Source: Bacteroidales bacterium (GTDB lineage Bacteria > Bacteroidota > Bacteroidia > Bacteroidales > Lentimicrobiaceae). Taken from it: a stretch of DNA of 64,000 bases. Location: NCBI GenBank assembly GCA_016709025.1, contig JADJEQ010000006.1, positions 62,001 to 126,000 on the forward strand, in the 5' to 3' direction. The notes beneath the pieces were generated by a model. That model worked only from the letters and a program-made list of their open reading frames with translations, made no database searches and was not told the origin of the DNA. Made by a program: the position numbers and the translations under genes. Positions 26,025 to 35,503 of this stretch are shown in pieces (position 1 is the stretch's first letter; each line of letters begins with the position of its first letter).

Positions 26025-26744
26025 TTAAACAAAATTCCGGTCAATATATTCCTGAAACTTATCTCTATATTGCTCGCTGACAGGTATATATACATTACCG
26101 TCGAAAATTATTCTGTTTCTCTCTATAACGGAAATCTTTGAAAGATTTACGATATAGGATCTGTGAACTCTTATAAACCGGTCCTGTGGCAGTTGTTCAT
26201 CCATGCTTTTCAGACTCAAATGTGTCATCACAGGGGAACTGTTGACCATATGAATTTTAATATACTCGTGCTGGCTTTCAATGTATTTTATATCGGCAAA
26301 CTCAATACGGATTAGTTTATAACCGGATTTTACAAACAGATGGTCAGCGGTTGTCTTTACGCTTCCTTTCTGATTATTAGCAGTGAGTTCAATCAGGTTT
26401 TTAACCCTATTTGCTGCTTTCAGGAAATTGCTGAATGTGATTGGTTTTAACAGATAATCAACTGCTTCAACCTGGAAACCCTCAACAGCATATTCGCTGT
26501 AGGCTGTTGTGAATACAATATAAGGTTTGTTTGCAAGCGATTTTACAAATTCCATTCCGCTGATATCAGGCATATTAATATCGACAAACAGGAGCTGTAC
26601 ATCGGTTGAGTCCATAATGTTCATTGCTTCAGCGGCACTCCGGCATTCAGCCGCCAATTCCAGGAAAGGAACTTTCTGAATATACCCCGCTATTTTTTTT
26701 ACTGCCAGTGGTTCATCATCAATGGCTATACAACGTATGTTCAT
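26025..26744 (-). CDS. LytTR family response regulator
   Basis: A 239-residue DNA-binding response regulator. The receiver domain (1-120) starts IRCIAIDDEPLAVKKIAG, with phospho-acceptor Asp55 in LLFVDINMPDISG, Thr in FTTAYSEYA and Lys in YLLKPI. The LytTR DNA-binding domain (about 135-239) has ADIKYIESQHEYIKIH and RFIRVHRSYIVNLSKI. It overlaps the upstream kinase by 4 bases, and the pair is preceded by a TonB receptor 23 bases upstream, so all three are likely one operon. Its target sites are unknown. Confidence 0.93.
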   Translation of the reverse strand: MNIRCIAIDDEPLAVKKIAGYIQKVPFLELAAECRSAAEAMNIMDSTDVQLLFVDINMPDISGMEFVKSLANKPYIVFTTAYSEYAVEGFQVEAVDYLLKPITFSNFLKAANRVKNLIELTANNQKGSVKTTADHLFVKSGYKLIRIEFADIKYIESQHEYIKIHMVNSSPVMTHLSLKSMDEQLPQDRFIRVHRSYIVNLSKISVIERNRIIFDGNVYIPVSEQYRDKFQEYIDRNFV

Positions 26745-27817
26745 ACCGGGATGGTGAGGTTAACTTCAAACTCATTTTCTTTGTCGGAAATATCCAGTTT
26801 GTAATCCTGATCGTACAATAAGTTCAGGCTTTTTTTTATGTTCTCCAACCCAATGCCCGAATATTCATCATATTCTTTCGCAACAGTTTTATGTTTGCTG
26901 TTTTTGATGATACAACCCAGGGTATTTTCATGGATCTGAATTTCAAAATAAATATATGATTTTTTCGGGTAGCTCACCCCATGTTTAAAGGCATTTTCAA
27001 GCAAAGAAATAAACAACATCGGGGGTATTTTAATATCCGGAATCTGATCAGGAATCAGAACGGTAACTTCTACCTCATCCGAATGCCTGAGCTGCATAAG
27101 CGAAATAAAACTGTGAATAAATTCAATTTCCTTTTTCAATTCAATGGTATTTTGAGCAGAATCGTAAAGTAAATACCGCATAAGTGTCGAAAGCCGTTCG
27201 ACTGCATTCTGGGCTTTTTCCGTATCCATTTCAATAAGTGAGTGGATATTATTCAGGGTATTCATGAAAAAATGCGGGCTTACCTGATGCTTTAACAGGG
27301 CGAGGTTGGTTTTAAGTTGTTCTTTCTCGGCATCTTTTCTCATTTTTTCCTCGCTCAGCCATTTCGACATCAGTTTAATGGTTGTTCCTGCACCAACCAA
27401 TAAGATGCAGATAATGAAATTATCTGCAAAAGCCATAATGGGCGGCTTCTTCCTGGGTTCATACAACGCTGGTGGAGTTAAACCATCCGGGGAGGTCACT
27501 ATTACGGGTCGGGGCTGTTGAGGAAAGCCTGATTGAGCTGTCATGTTAAATACAATCACAGTTGCAACAAGTGCCGGCATTAAAACAAAGTAATACCGGT
27601 ATTTCTTTTTTAATAGTAACCGGGGTACAAGGATATACACATTAACCAGGAAAAGAAAGAGATATCCAAACACATGTAACCAGTTTTTTATTACCTCATT
27701 CCAGTTGATATACCCGGAATTGCGTTCACTGAAATAAGGCACTGAAAAAACGAATACCCATATCAGGAAATACGACAAAAATTCAATTTTCCTGCTGTCT
27801 AGTCGAATTGTGTTCAT
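26741..27817 (-). CDS. LytS/YehU-type sensor histidine kinase
   Basis: A 358-residue membrane kinase of the His_kinase (PF06580) type. Four membrane segments lie at about 13-32, 46-62, 74-92 and 131-152, joined by a proline-rich loop. The phospho-His is in KHQVSPHFFMNTLNNIHS (His182), the ATPase N box is LFISLLENAFKHGV, and the G box is SGIGLENIKKSLNLL. It pairs with the LytTR regulator that overlaps its end by four bases. With only short loops outside the membrane, the signal may be sensed within the membrane or through the adjacent TonB receptor. Confidence 0.92.
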   Translation of the reverse strand: MNTIRLDSRKIEFLSYFLIWVFVFSVPYFSERNSGYINWNEVIKNWLHVFGYLFLFLVNVYILVPRLLLKKKYRYYFVLMPALVATVIVFNMTAQSGFPQQPRPVIVTSPDGLTPPALYEPRKKPPIMAFADNFIICILLVGAGTTIKLMSKWLSEEKMRKDAEKEQLKTNLALLKHQVSPHFFMNTLNNIHSLIEMDTEKAQNAVERLSTLMRYLLYDSAQNTIELKKEIEFIHSFISLMQLRHSDEVEVTVLIPDQIPDIKIPPMLFISLLENAFKHGVSYPKKSYIYFEIQIHENTLGCIIKNSKHKTVAKEYDEYSGIGLENIKKSLNLLYDQDYKLDISDKENEFEVNLTIPV

Positions 27818-27839
27818 TTAACAAATGTATGTAACTTCT

Positions 27840-30192
27840 TTAAAATTGAATTTTATAAATCACATTCGGGAAAAAGCCGAGCTGGTAGGTTGTGTTTATC
27901 GACTGGCTTCTATTATCATAGCTTTGTGAGAAAACATTATCGTTGTTCGTGATGTTTTGCAGGTCAATGGAAAATGACTGCGATAGTTTTTTCATCCGGC
28001 TGTTGTGTGTATAACCAAGTTTGAAATCTAAGCGGAAATAGTTGGGATAAAAATCCGAATAGGCATCTGAAGATAATTGTTCGTGACCAATTTCGTTGGA
28101 CGCTTCCAGATCAATGGGTGTGTAAGCCCTTCCTCCGGCATTGGTGCATTTGATATCGGCTGAGATTTTATTCCGTTTTTCACTTCCGACGTTCCATTCT
28201 TTTCCTCCCAGAATATTAAAAACGTATTTCCCGTTGAATGCAGTGTTTCTTTCTACTCCATCGCTTCCTTTGTATTTGGAACTGTATATGGATGAGGTAA
28301 ATAAGCCATAATATCCGTGGCTGAAAAATTTCTCTATGGTCAACTCTATACCATAATTGGTTCCGGTTCCACTGTTTACCAGGCTGTCCTCCAGATCGGT
28401 CTTAAAACCAGCACCTGTATTCAGCATGGAGTAGCTGCTCGAAAAAGTATTTACCGGCACATTGTAAAGATATTGGTAATAAACTTCTGCTTTTAAACGC
28501 CAGTCTTTAATGGGTTGCAAATCATAGCCCAGTACAAAATGATGGCTTTTGGTAAAATCAAGGTTTTCATTGTTATAAACGTAAGAGCCATCTGCCATTT
28601 GGGTTTGTAAAAAATATACATTGATGGGTTGCATCTGCGAATGAAGTCCATAACCCAATGTTAGGCTGCTTTTACTGTCAACATCATATCTGAGCCCCAA
28701 ACGAGGCTCAACCGACAGCGAATTATTCAGGAAAAACAACTGTGAATGCACACCTGCATTGAGTGTAAGTTTATCATTAAAGCTATATTTGGCATGAACG
28801 TATGCCTGAGCGAGATTGGTGTAACTGTCATAATCCCAGATTTGATTCCAGTCCGACTGGATTTGGTCTTTTGCGCGGTAATAAAGATTCAATCCAATCA
28901 GTTCATCCTGGATACCCACTTTTATAAACAGCTTTGAACTTATTTTTGAATTATAACTTGTTGCAAAATTATAGCCTGTTTTGGTAACCTTATTTTCTGA
29001 TTTTGTAAATGCGGAATCGCTCATTCGATCAAAGTCATAATCCGTTTGACCTGACATTGAATAGTTTAGCCCAATATTGGAACTAAAATAAGATTTACTG
29101 TTAATCTGTTTGAAATGCTTTATTCCGGCAATGCCAATTTGACTGCTCAGATCGTGCCCGCTTCCATTTCCATACAAGGAACTTGAGTTTCCACCTTCGA
29201 TATTGATGCTGCTTGTTGCCAGAATTCCAAATAAGGTAAACTTGCCCGATTTACTATTTCCACTGCTCACATTAAAAGACAAATCCTGGTACGAAGGTAA
29301 TGCTGTGGTGCCGATATCAATACCTACCGCCTGGGCAACACCCGCCAGCGCATAGCGGTAGCCCACAAGATACGATGAGCCTGTTTCCTTACTGATTGGC
29401 CCTTCAGTGGTAGCTTCCAGGCCGGTAATCAGCCCTGCCTGCAAGGTGGTTTCCCTTTTGCGTATTTCCGTTCCGGAAACCCAGGTCGAAAACCCCGGCA
29501 GTGGCATTGCCATATTCGGCAGGGAAAGCCGAAGTAAGGAAATCAGAGCTTTTGAGCAGGTTGGTGTTTAACGCGCTCACTGCCCCACCGGTAGTGCCCA
29601 CCGTTGCAAAATGGTTAGGATTTGTAACATTCATTCCATCAATTCGCCACAAAACGCCAACAGGAGAATTGCCACGGATTACGATATCATTCCTGGAATC
29701 GTCGGGAGCACTTACTCCCGCAAAATTGGCGGCCAGCCGTGCCGGGTCGCTGCGCCCCCCTGCATAGCGGTTCACCTCTTCAGTGGAAAAGGTGCGGGCA
29801 CTTACCGGAATTAAATGGTTTATCGTACCGGCCTTTCGGTTAGCAGTTATAACCACTTCATTCAGCAGTTTTAAATCCTCTTCCATGGTAATATCCAGCA
29901 CAACTTCTTTTCCTGAGGTTACCACAACATTGGGAATGAAAACCTCTTTGTAGCCAACATACGAAATCTTAAGTTCATACCTGTCGGGTAACAAGTTTGC
30001 CAATAGGTAATTCCCCTTTTCATCGGTTACGGTTCCCTTGATTTCGGCAGTATTCACAATCTGAACCGTTGCGCCGGGTAGCGTGGTTTGGGAAAGCTTA
30101 TCGGCAACAACACCGCGTATATTTTGCCTGTTGTTTTGGGCGAAAGAAATTTGGGATATAAAAAGAAATATAAGCAGGATGGATTTATTCAT
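27840..30192 (-). CDS. TonB-dependent receptor (single frameshift)
   Basis: An outer membrane receptor of about 783 residues when joined. The first part has a signal peptide (MNKSILLIFLFISQISFAQ), a carboxypeptidase-regulatory-like domain (about 25-105, ending YVGYKEVFIPNVVV) and the plug (about 115-260; DIVIRGNSPVGVLWRIDGMN). The second part is a 22-strand-type barrel ending VIYKIQF, the classic C-terminal Phe. The plug frame and barrel frame overlap at 29404-29513; the shift is in an A4 run (T4 on the plus strand, 29456-29459), where one base too many turns NTQKRETT-type reading into a stop. It is probably an outer membrane transporter of a polymer or chelate. Downstream kinase genes follow at 22 bases. 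Confidence 0.85.
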
Positions 30193-30255
30193 ATTTTTTG
30201 AATAAAGAGATTGGGAAATAATAAATTTTATTTGATGTTGTAAAGGAGACCGGAA

Positions 30256-31212
30256 CTATTTTTCAATCTGTTGATTTAGTGTTTTTGTGCTTCCGGCTTC
30301 AATAGCATGCACTTTACCATTTATTTTCACAAACACATCCATCGAACTCAAATTGGTAACCATGCTTTTATCCACCGAGAATTTGAGGTTTTTACAGGCA
30401 TTGATATAATCCACCAATCCTATTTGTGTTATGTAGCAGATATCTGGATTTTTGGAAACCATTTTGAAAAACTTCTCCACTTCAGCCCATTTGTTTCCGG
30501 GTCCTTCATATTCCCAGCTATGTCCCCAAACATAAAACAGGGATAATGAGTTCGCCTTTAGAAAATCATTAGTAAGCTGATAAAATTGTGCTAATTCCCT
30601 GCTGTCGTTTGCCGTGTCGTTGGGTATATAATTTGTTTTCCCGAATAAATGAATGGTAGGTTGCCATTTGAGAAAATCAGCGGGAATACTAAAATCATAT
30701 GTATCGCCAACGGTTCTTGCATATTCAATACCAAGACCGGTTATTGCCTCAATTACAAAATCGTTGGTATTGCCAAATGGATACGACATTCCACGAACGG
30801 GATAACCCATTAGTCGCTCCAGCTCTTTTCTATCTTCCACCACCTCATATATCACATCGATCTTCGACAGTACCGTCAAATTAGGGTGATTAGCCGTATG
30901 GGCGGAAACTTCATGCCCTTTGTAAAGGTTTGTAATTTCTTCTTTGGTGAGATAATCTTTTGTACCGAGTTTATTGGAATTGAGATGAAAAGTCCCGACA
31001 AGACCATATTCATTCATCAACTTTACCAAATGCCTGTCGGCTACATTTCCATCATCAAAACTCAAAATCAGTGCTTTGGATTTGCCTTGCGGAAAAAGCA
31101 TTTCCACTGGAGTACTGCTTTTAACGTCCGATAGATTTGATTGGGCATTTGCTGAATTGATAACAGATAACAAAGCAACGACTACAATCGTTAGTTTCAG
31201 TTTAGTTTTCAT
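30256..31212 (-). CDS. Polysaccharide deacetylase family protein
   Basis: A 318-residue exported NodB-fold enzyme. From ATG 31212 there is a signal peptide ending NSANAQ. The NodB core starts ALILSFDDGNVADRHLVKLM, with the DDG metal motif, and continues with GTFHLNSNKL and HEVSAHTANHPNLTVL, which supplies the two His ligands (H-x3-H). These are carbohydrate esterase family 4 features that act on N-acetyl sugars in peptidoglycan or chitin-like polymers. The start at 31239 would add nine residues before the signal peptide and is less likely. It is upstream of the TonB receptor with a 64-base gap and may be co-transcribed. Confidence 0.87.
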   Translation of the reverse strand: MKTKLKLTIVVVALLSVINSANAQSNLSDVKSSTPVEMLFPQGKSKALILSFDDGNVADRHLVKLMNEYGLVGTFHLNSNKLGTKDYLTKEEITNLYKGHEVSAHTANHPNLTVLSKIDVIYEVVEDRKELERLMGYPVRGMSYPFGNTNDFVIEAITGLGIEYARTVGDTYDFSIPADFLKWQPTIHLFGKTNYIPNDTANDSRELAQFYQLTNDFLKANSLSLFYVWGHSWEYEGPGNKWAEVEKFFKMVSKNPDICYITQIGLVDYINACKNLKFSVDKSMVTNLSSMDVFVKINGKVHAIEAGSTKTLNQQIEK

Positions 31213-31315
31213 GTGTGATAATTTATTTTTATGGGTCACATGGAACTCGCCATGTAGTTAATTATTGCACTGTTTGTCAAGATTATTGCCATGGCCCGGT
31301 TCTCATAATTTTCAT

Positions 31316-32578
31316 TTATTTAATTGTCCTTACCAGACGTACATAGTTTAACACCCGTTCCTCTCCTTCGCCGGTTCCAACTATCTTCTTATCGAAACGC
31401 ACAGCACCGGCACCGTGAAGGTTTTCTCCGTTTCCATCTTCTGCCCTTCCAAAAGCCACATACCATGCATAAGTATAAGAACCGTGGGTTTGGAATTGCT
31501 GATGTACTTGTCCAATAGTAAGGATAGTCCTCTTTACCACCATCGTTTAAAATACCCGTACAATTGAACAGTGCATTTATTGCCGGACCGACATTGGCTG
31601 AGTTTGTTGCATAGGGCGAGCGTGTGTAATCCACAATACTTTGAAGTTCTTTTGTATTGGGCAAGCGCCAATCGTTGTGCCCAAGGTAATTTGCGTTATT
31701 CTGCGTTTGAGCATAAGCCAGTGCGTGGTCCCAATCCATTCCCGAACCGTTGTCGGTTTGTTGCCACATAAGGCCGGTAGCTAAATCGGAAATAGTACCA
31801 TCGTTGTTGTTTTGAAATAAATTTACGCCATACGAAAGATTGCCGCGTACACAACGAACCTGAAGTGCTTTGGACCAGCACTGATACTATAGGATTTAAT
31901 ATGTCCGGTGCCAAAATTTACGCAAAGGCAAGTTCATCCCGGCTCTGGGCGTTTCCCCTTATATTGCCCAAAACTCGGTATATTTGTCGCTACTCCAAAA
32001 ATTGCGTGGCTCAGGTCTTGTTCATCTGTATATTTAATGTCAAAATATTCTGTATCAATATAAGGCCATCCGACACTTACATTCCATAAAGAGTATAGCT
32101 CCTTTATAGTTGGCACTCGCCAATCGTTGTAACCGCCATAGTTTTGTGTGTTTAAATTGTCAACTACGGTTTGGATTGAAGCCCAATAATAAGTGCCACT
32201 GTCATAGGTTTTCTGCCAGGTTAAGCCTGTAACTTCGTCTTTTACAGTAAGTCCATCACTGCTTTTGGTATATACAGGCGCTGTATGAGTAAACTGAGCA
32301 TCCTGACCGAAAAAGGCTTCTCCCAAAACAGGAGTGATAATGTTGCCGGCACTGTCCCAGGATTTGGTTTGACTTGTGCCTAAAACCGGATAGCAACCTG
32401 CGTAAGCCGCTTCACGAGGAACGACTTGTAAATCTCCGGAAATTGTTGAAGTATCATCTTTTTTACATCCTGCCATATTCATATTCAGAAGGATTAAAAA
32501 CACTGTCAGAATGGGTAAAAAACTCATTTGATTTGCTTTTAGCTGCATTTTGCTCAAAATATTAATTTTAGGTTGCAT
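31316..32578 (-). pseudogene. DUF1566 (Lcl C-terminal-type) lipoprotein, multiple frameshifts
   Basis: The original gene encoded a lipoprotein (signal followed by NMNMAGCKKDD) with two DUF1566/Lcl-C domains: TWQKTYDSGTYYWASIQ and NDWRVPTIKELYSLW in the first, MWQQTDNGSGMDWDHALAYA and NDWRLPNTKELQSIVD in the second, ending LNYVRLVRTIK. The frame breaks near 31937-31945, again near 31925, near 31842-31848 (at FRFV/RCVRG), and near 31490 (AIPN/THGSY), so at least four shifts are needed. This is more than at any other locus here. It shares an upstream motif with the next gene. It is either truly decayed or a badly sequenced stretch. Confidence 0.75.
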
Positions 32579-32606
32579 GGATTAGTATCTTATGGTAAAT
32601 ATGAGG

Positions 32607-32663
32607 CAAAAGTAGAAGGTGTTAACTTATTCATAAAATACAATCACCCAATGGCACTATTGT
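32607..32663 (-). promoter_or_regulatory. Promoter and 15-bp motif upstream of the DUF1566 gene
   Basis: Minus-strand motif ACAATAGTGCCATTG (32649-32663), 34 bases, then TACTTTTG (32607-32614), which matches TAnnTTTG. The gene start at 32578 follows 28 bases later. The 15-mer is repeated with one mismatch at the next gene upstream at identical spacing. Confidence 0.6.
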
Positions 32664-32777
32664 ACCTCCCGAAACTGTATTTAGTTCACCGAATGTTTTA
32701 TTAAAAAGACGTCTTCAGCTTACATTATATTTAGCTGAAGACGTCCGATTCTGATATTTTTCGTTTTCTGCCTCTTG

Positions 32778-33152
32778 TTATGGCCTGCCTGCTTCCGGGC
32801 CTTTCGGGCGGGTTGCCATTTCGAGTTCAAGGTATTTTGGGTATGAAGCCGCAGGAATTGCCTGTTTCACTTTTTCATCCCTGTTTTTTGCGAGAGCATC
32901 AACCTTTGTTTTTTCAGGCCTTGCAGGTGGTGTGGCGAGTTTGTCCAGCTCAACAAAAAAATCGTTGAACGCTGCCGACACTTTTTCTTTTTGTGTTTTG
33001 TTGAGTTTCAGGGGCTGGCAGATTTCCTTATCCACCATTTTTAACCGCTCTTCTATACCTGGTGGTTTCATACCACCATTACCGGGTTGTGAGAAACAAC
33101 TGTTTAAGCCCAATAAAAAGGCGAAAGCGGTATAAACTAATCTTGTTTTCAT
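32778..33152 (-). CDS. Exported small protein, Spy/CpxP-like
   Basis: A 124-residue protein with a signal peptide (MKTRLVYTAFAFLLGLNSCFSQ) that could also be read as a lipobox (LNSC). The mature part is helical and rich in Lys, with PLKLNKTQKEKVSAAFNDFF, reminiscent of the LTxxQ motif of Spy/CpxP periplasmic chaperones, and a proline-rich C terminus (TRPKGPEAGRP). The chaperone role is inferred only from that pattern. It lies upstream of the DUF1566 lipoprotein on the same strand and has its own promoter with the shared motif. Confidence 0.65.
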   Translation of the reverse strand: MKTRLVYTAFAFLLGLNSCFSQPGNGGMKPPGIEERLKMVDKEICQPLKLNKTQKEKVSAAFNDFFVELDKLATPPARPEKTKVDALAKNRDEKVKQAIPAASYPKYLELEMATRPKGPEAGRP

Positions 33153-33457
33153 ATCATTACTTTTTGTTTGTTAATAATTTGAAAACAAAGGTGCATCGTT
33201 AAAAAACTTTCTGAAAATGAAATCAATCAATGGCAGTATTGTGTCACCCTATAATGGGTTTCGGTCACTGAAAATTTTTGTTGCTGTTTACTTTTCATTA
33301 TTGAATAATAACAAATGTATCATTATCAGAAGGTGTTTGTGGGTTGGATTTTCATTGTATCGCTTTCTTTTATGTCTTTGTGTAGCAAATTAAGCTCAGT
33401 TTGTTTTTTATACCTGGCAGTAACAACCTGCTGAATCCGATTCAATATAGTTGCATT
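33153..33457. other. Intergenic region with shared motif
   Basis: No gene. The only signal I see is the minus-strand motif and -7-like box near 33186-33242; the remainder is AT-rich with no obvious repeat or terminator. Confidence 0.6.
33186..33242 (-). promoter_or_regulatory. Shared 15-bp motif and -7-like box before the Spy-like gene
   Basis: ACAATACTGCCATTG (33228-33242) differs at one base from the motif ahead of the DUF1566 gene. Exactly 34 bases separate it from CACCTTTG (33186-33193), a one-mismatch version of TAnnTTTG. The gene start is 33 bases further on. This suggests an activator site near -55. Confidence 0.55.
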
Positions 33458-34120
33458 TCATTCGTTTCTAATTATTCCTGCATCCTTTGCCAACTGAAGC
33501 AGTTCATTCAGGATCATTGCCGTTGCACCCCAGATAAGGTATTGATTAAAATAGTACCCCGGGATTCTGATTACTTCCCCATTCTTGTATGTAATATCAT
33601 ATTCTCCGGTAAATTGAGGATTCAGGAAGTGTTTCATCGGAACTGTAAATACTTCTGCAACTTCTTTTCCGTCAGGTATAAATTCTGGTCTGAATAGGCA
33701 TTTTGCCAGTACCGGGCTGATAATAAAGTTACTGGGAGGTACAAACAGGTCGCTGAGTTTTCCAATTACTGTAACTGAAGCTGCCTTTACGCCGACCTCT
33801 TCTTCAGCTTCACGCAGAGCAGTGGCTGTAAGGTCAATGTCGGTTTTTTCAAACTGACCGCCCGGGAATGCGACCTGCCCGCTGTGAACTCCATCGTATT
33901 CAACACGCTTGATAAATGCGGTATTAATCTCGCCTTGTTCATCCGGAAACAATATGATCAGGACACTGCTCTTACGGGCAAACTCCGGGCCTTTGCTGTT
34001 ATTTATAAGCCTGTTTCGGTGAGCCGGGGCCATTCCGGTATGTGCGACAGGTCCGGGAAGTCCTGTTGCCATGGTTTCGGTTAACTTACTGATTTGATGT
34101 TCAAAATATTGTATTGACAT
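33458..34120 (-). CDS. NUDIX hydrolase, CoA pyrophosphatase-like
   Basis: A 220-residue NUDIX enzyme. The NUDIX box GX5EX7REUXEEXGU starts at GGQFEKTDID and ends REAEEEVGV (about residues 92-117), with the UPF0035-type upstream signature SSVLIILFPDEQGEINTAFI and LPxPxGxGxx-like substrate region AFPGGQFEK. The length and order match the CoA diphosphatase (NudL/YeaB) group, which releases 4-phosphopantetheine from CoA derivatives. Single gene on the minus strand, divergent from clpS, with intergenic space on both sides. Confidence 0.83.
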   Translation of the reverse strand: MSIQYFEHQISKLTETMATGLPGPVAHTGMAPAHRNRLINNSKGPEFARKSSVLIILFPDEQGEINTAFIKRVEYDGVHSGQVAFPGGQFEKTDIDLTATALREAEEEVGVKAASVTVIGKLSDLFVPPSNFIISPVLAKCLFRPEFIPDGKEVAEVFTVPMKHFLNPQFTGEYDITYKNGEVIRIPGYYFNQYLIWGATAMILNELLQLAKDAGIIRNE

Positions 34121-34361
34121 TATATTTCAGGGTATTGTTGTAATTCAGACGTTGAAGATAAAAAATATCGTTTCTGAAAGCGAATATTTCTGTTTTATTT
34201 GTAATTTTATAACCTCAAACCTTTCGAAACACTGCCAGGTTTGGTTTTATCGCCTGATTCCGGTATTCATCAACAGTTTTGATGTATTATCGTACTTGTC
34301 CGGGAATTTATTACTGCTTTTCAACAACGAAAAAGTTTTAGATAAACAGTCATTAAACAGA

Positions 34362-34634
34362 ATGGTTAAGGAAAAAACAATAAATATTACTGAATCAAAA
34401 GATCAGCTCACCAACCTCAGTGAATTGATACTTTACAACGATGATATCAATACCTTCGATTTTGTAATTGAAACATTAATTGACGTTTGTGGAATTGAGC
34501 CATTGCAGGCAGAACAAATCACCCTTATTGTTCATTATAAAGGTAAATGCGGCGTAAAAACCGGTACATTAAATGAACTCAAGCCTGTTTATAACGAAAT
34601 GATAAACAGAAAATTAACAGTTTCTATTGAATAG
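34362..34634 (+). CDS. clpS: ATP-dependent Clp protease adaptor ClpS
   Basis: A 90-residue adaptor that hands N-degron proteins to ClpAP/ClpCP. The core starts at ELILYNDDINTFDFVIETLI, whose NDD and following hydrophobic pocket bind the N-terminal residue, and continues QAEQITLIVHYKGKCGVKTG, with the conserved His in LIVHYKGKC. I take ATG 34362 (VKEKTINITESKD) because the longer frame from 34152 adds 70 residues with no homology and cysteine-rich content unlike ClpS. The gene overlaps the M48 start by eight bases. Confidence 0.85.
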   Translation: MVKEKTINITESKDQLTNLSELILYNDDINTFDFVIETLIDVCGIEPLQAEQITLIVHYKGKCGVKTGTLNELKPVYNEMINRKLTVSIE

Positions 34635-35445
34635 AAGGATTAAAATATCACATCTCGTAAGGGGATTAAGATCCGGATTTCTGATCTTATTATTATCATG
34701 CTCTGTGGTTCCGATAACCGGCAGAAAGCAGTTCAATGTGGTACCGGATAGCATGATCTCATCGCTCAGCCTTACTACTTATCAGGATTTTCTTAAACAA
34801 AACCCGCCACTTCCGGAATCTAATCCTGAAGTTGAAAGGGTTAAGAAAGTAGGAGCACTTATTTCTGAGGCTGTTGTGAAGTTCTTAAACGACAATAAAA
34901 TGGCGGAAAGAGCGGCTTCCTTTAAATGGGAGTTCAACCTGGTTAAAAATCAGGAAGTCAATGCGTGGTGTCTGCCTGGCGGAAAAGTTGTTGTATACAC
35001 CGGTATTACCCGCTATACAAAAGATGAAGCAGGACTGGCAGTGGTTATGGGACATGAGATTGCACATGCTGTTGCCAATCATGGTGGTGAAAGAATGAGT
35101 CAGCAACTTGCAGTTGTACTTGGAGGTGTTTCACTTGAAATAGCGATGCAGGAGCAGCCTTCACAAACGAGGGACTTATTCAATCTTGCCTATGGGGTCG
35201 GTTCTACGCTTGGTACTCTTGCCTATTCCCGGACCCATGAATACGAAGCGGATAAGCTGGGAATGGTTTTTATGGCGATGGCCGGTTATAATCCTGAACG
35301 GACATTGTCGTTCTGGGAAGAAATGGCTGCAATTCCCGGTGTCGCACCTCCGGAATTACTAAGTACACATCCGGGAAGCGAAAACAGAATAAAAGCTATT
35401 CGTGAGTATATTCCCAGGGCCAATAAATATTTTGTTTCAAGGTAA
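34627..35445 (+). CDS. M48 family metalloprotease lipoprotein
   Basis: A 272-residue zinc protease of the M48 (Ste24/BepA-like) family. A signal with lipobox (GFLILLLSCSVVPITG) is followed by the protease domain with VVMGHEIAHAVANHG: HEIAH gives the HExxH zinc motif (about 142-146), and EADKLGM the third ligand Glu. It starts with an unusual TTG at 34627, needed to include the signal; the next ATG lies after the lipobox. Translation is coupled with clpS by an eight-base overlap. Likely periplasmic quality control of outer membrane proteins. Confidence 0.88.
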   Translation: MNRRIKISHLVRGLRSGFLILLLSCSVVPITGRKQFNVVPDSMISSLSLTTYQDFLKQNPPLPESNPEVERVKKVGALISEAVVKFLNDNKMAERAASFKWEFNLVKNQEVNAWCLPGGKVVVYTGITRYTKDEAGLAVVMGHEIAHAVANHGGERMSQQLAVVLGGVSLEIAMQEQPSQTRDLFNLAYGVGSTLGTLAYSRTHEYEADKLGMVFMAMAGYNPERTLSFWEEMAAIPGVAPPELLSTHPGSENRIKAIREYIPRANKYFVSR

Positions 35446-35503
35446 AAGCGGATGATTAACTTACTATTTTTGTAAGTGATCACATTTCCTGTCAATTCAT
35501 ATT

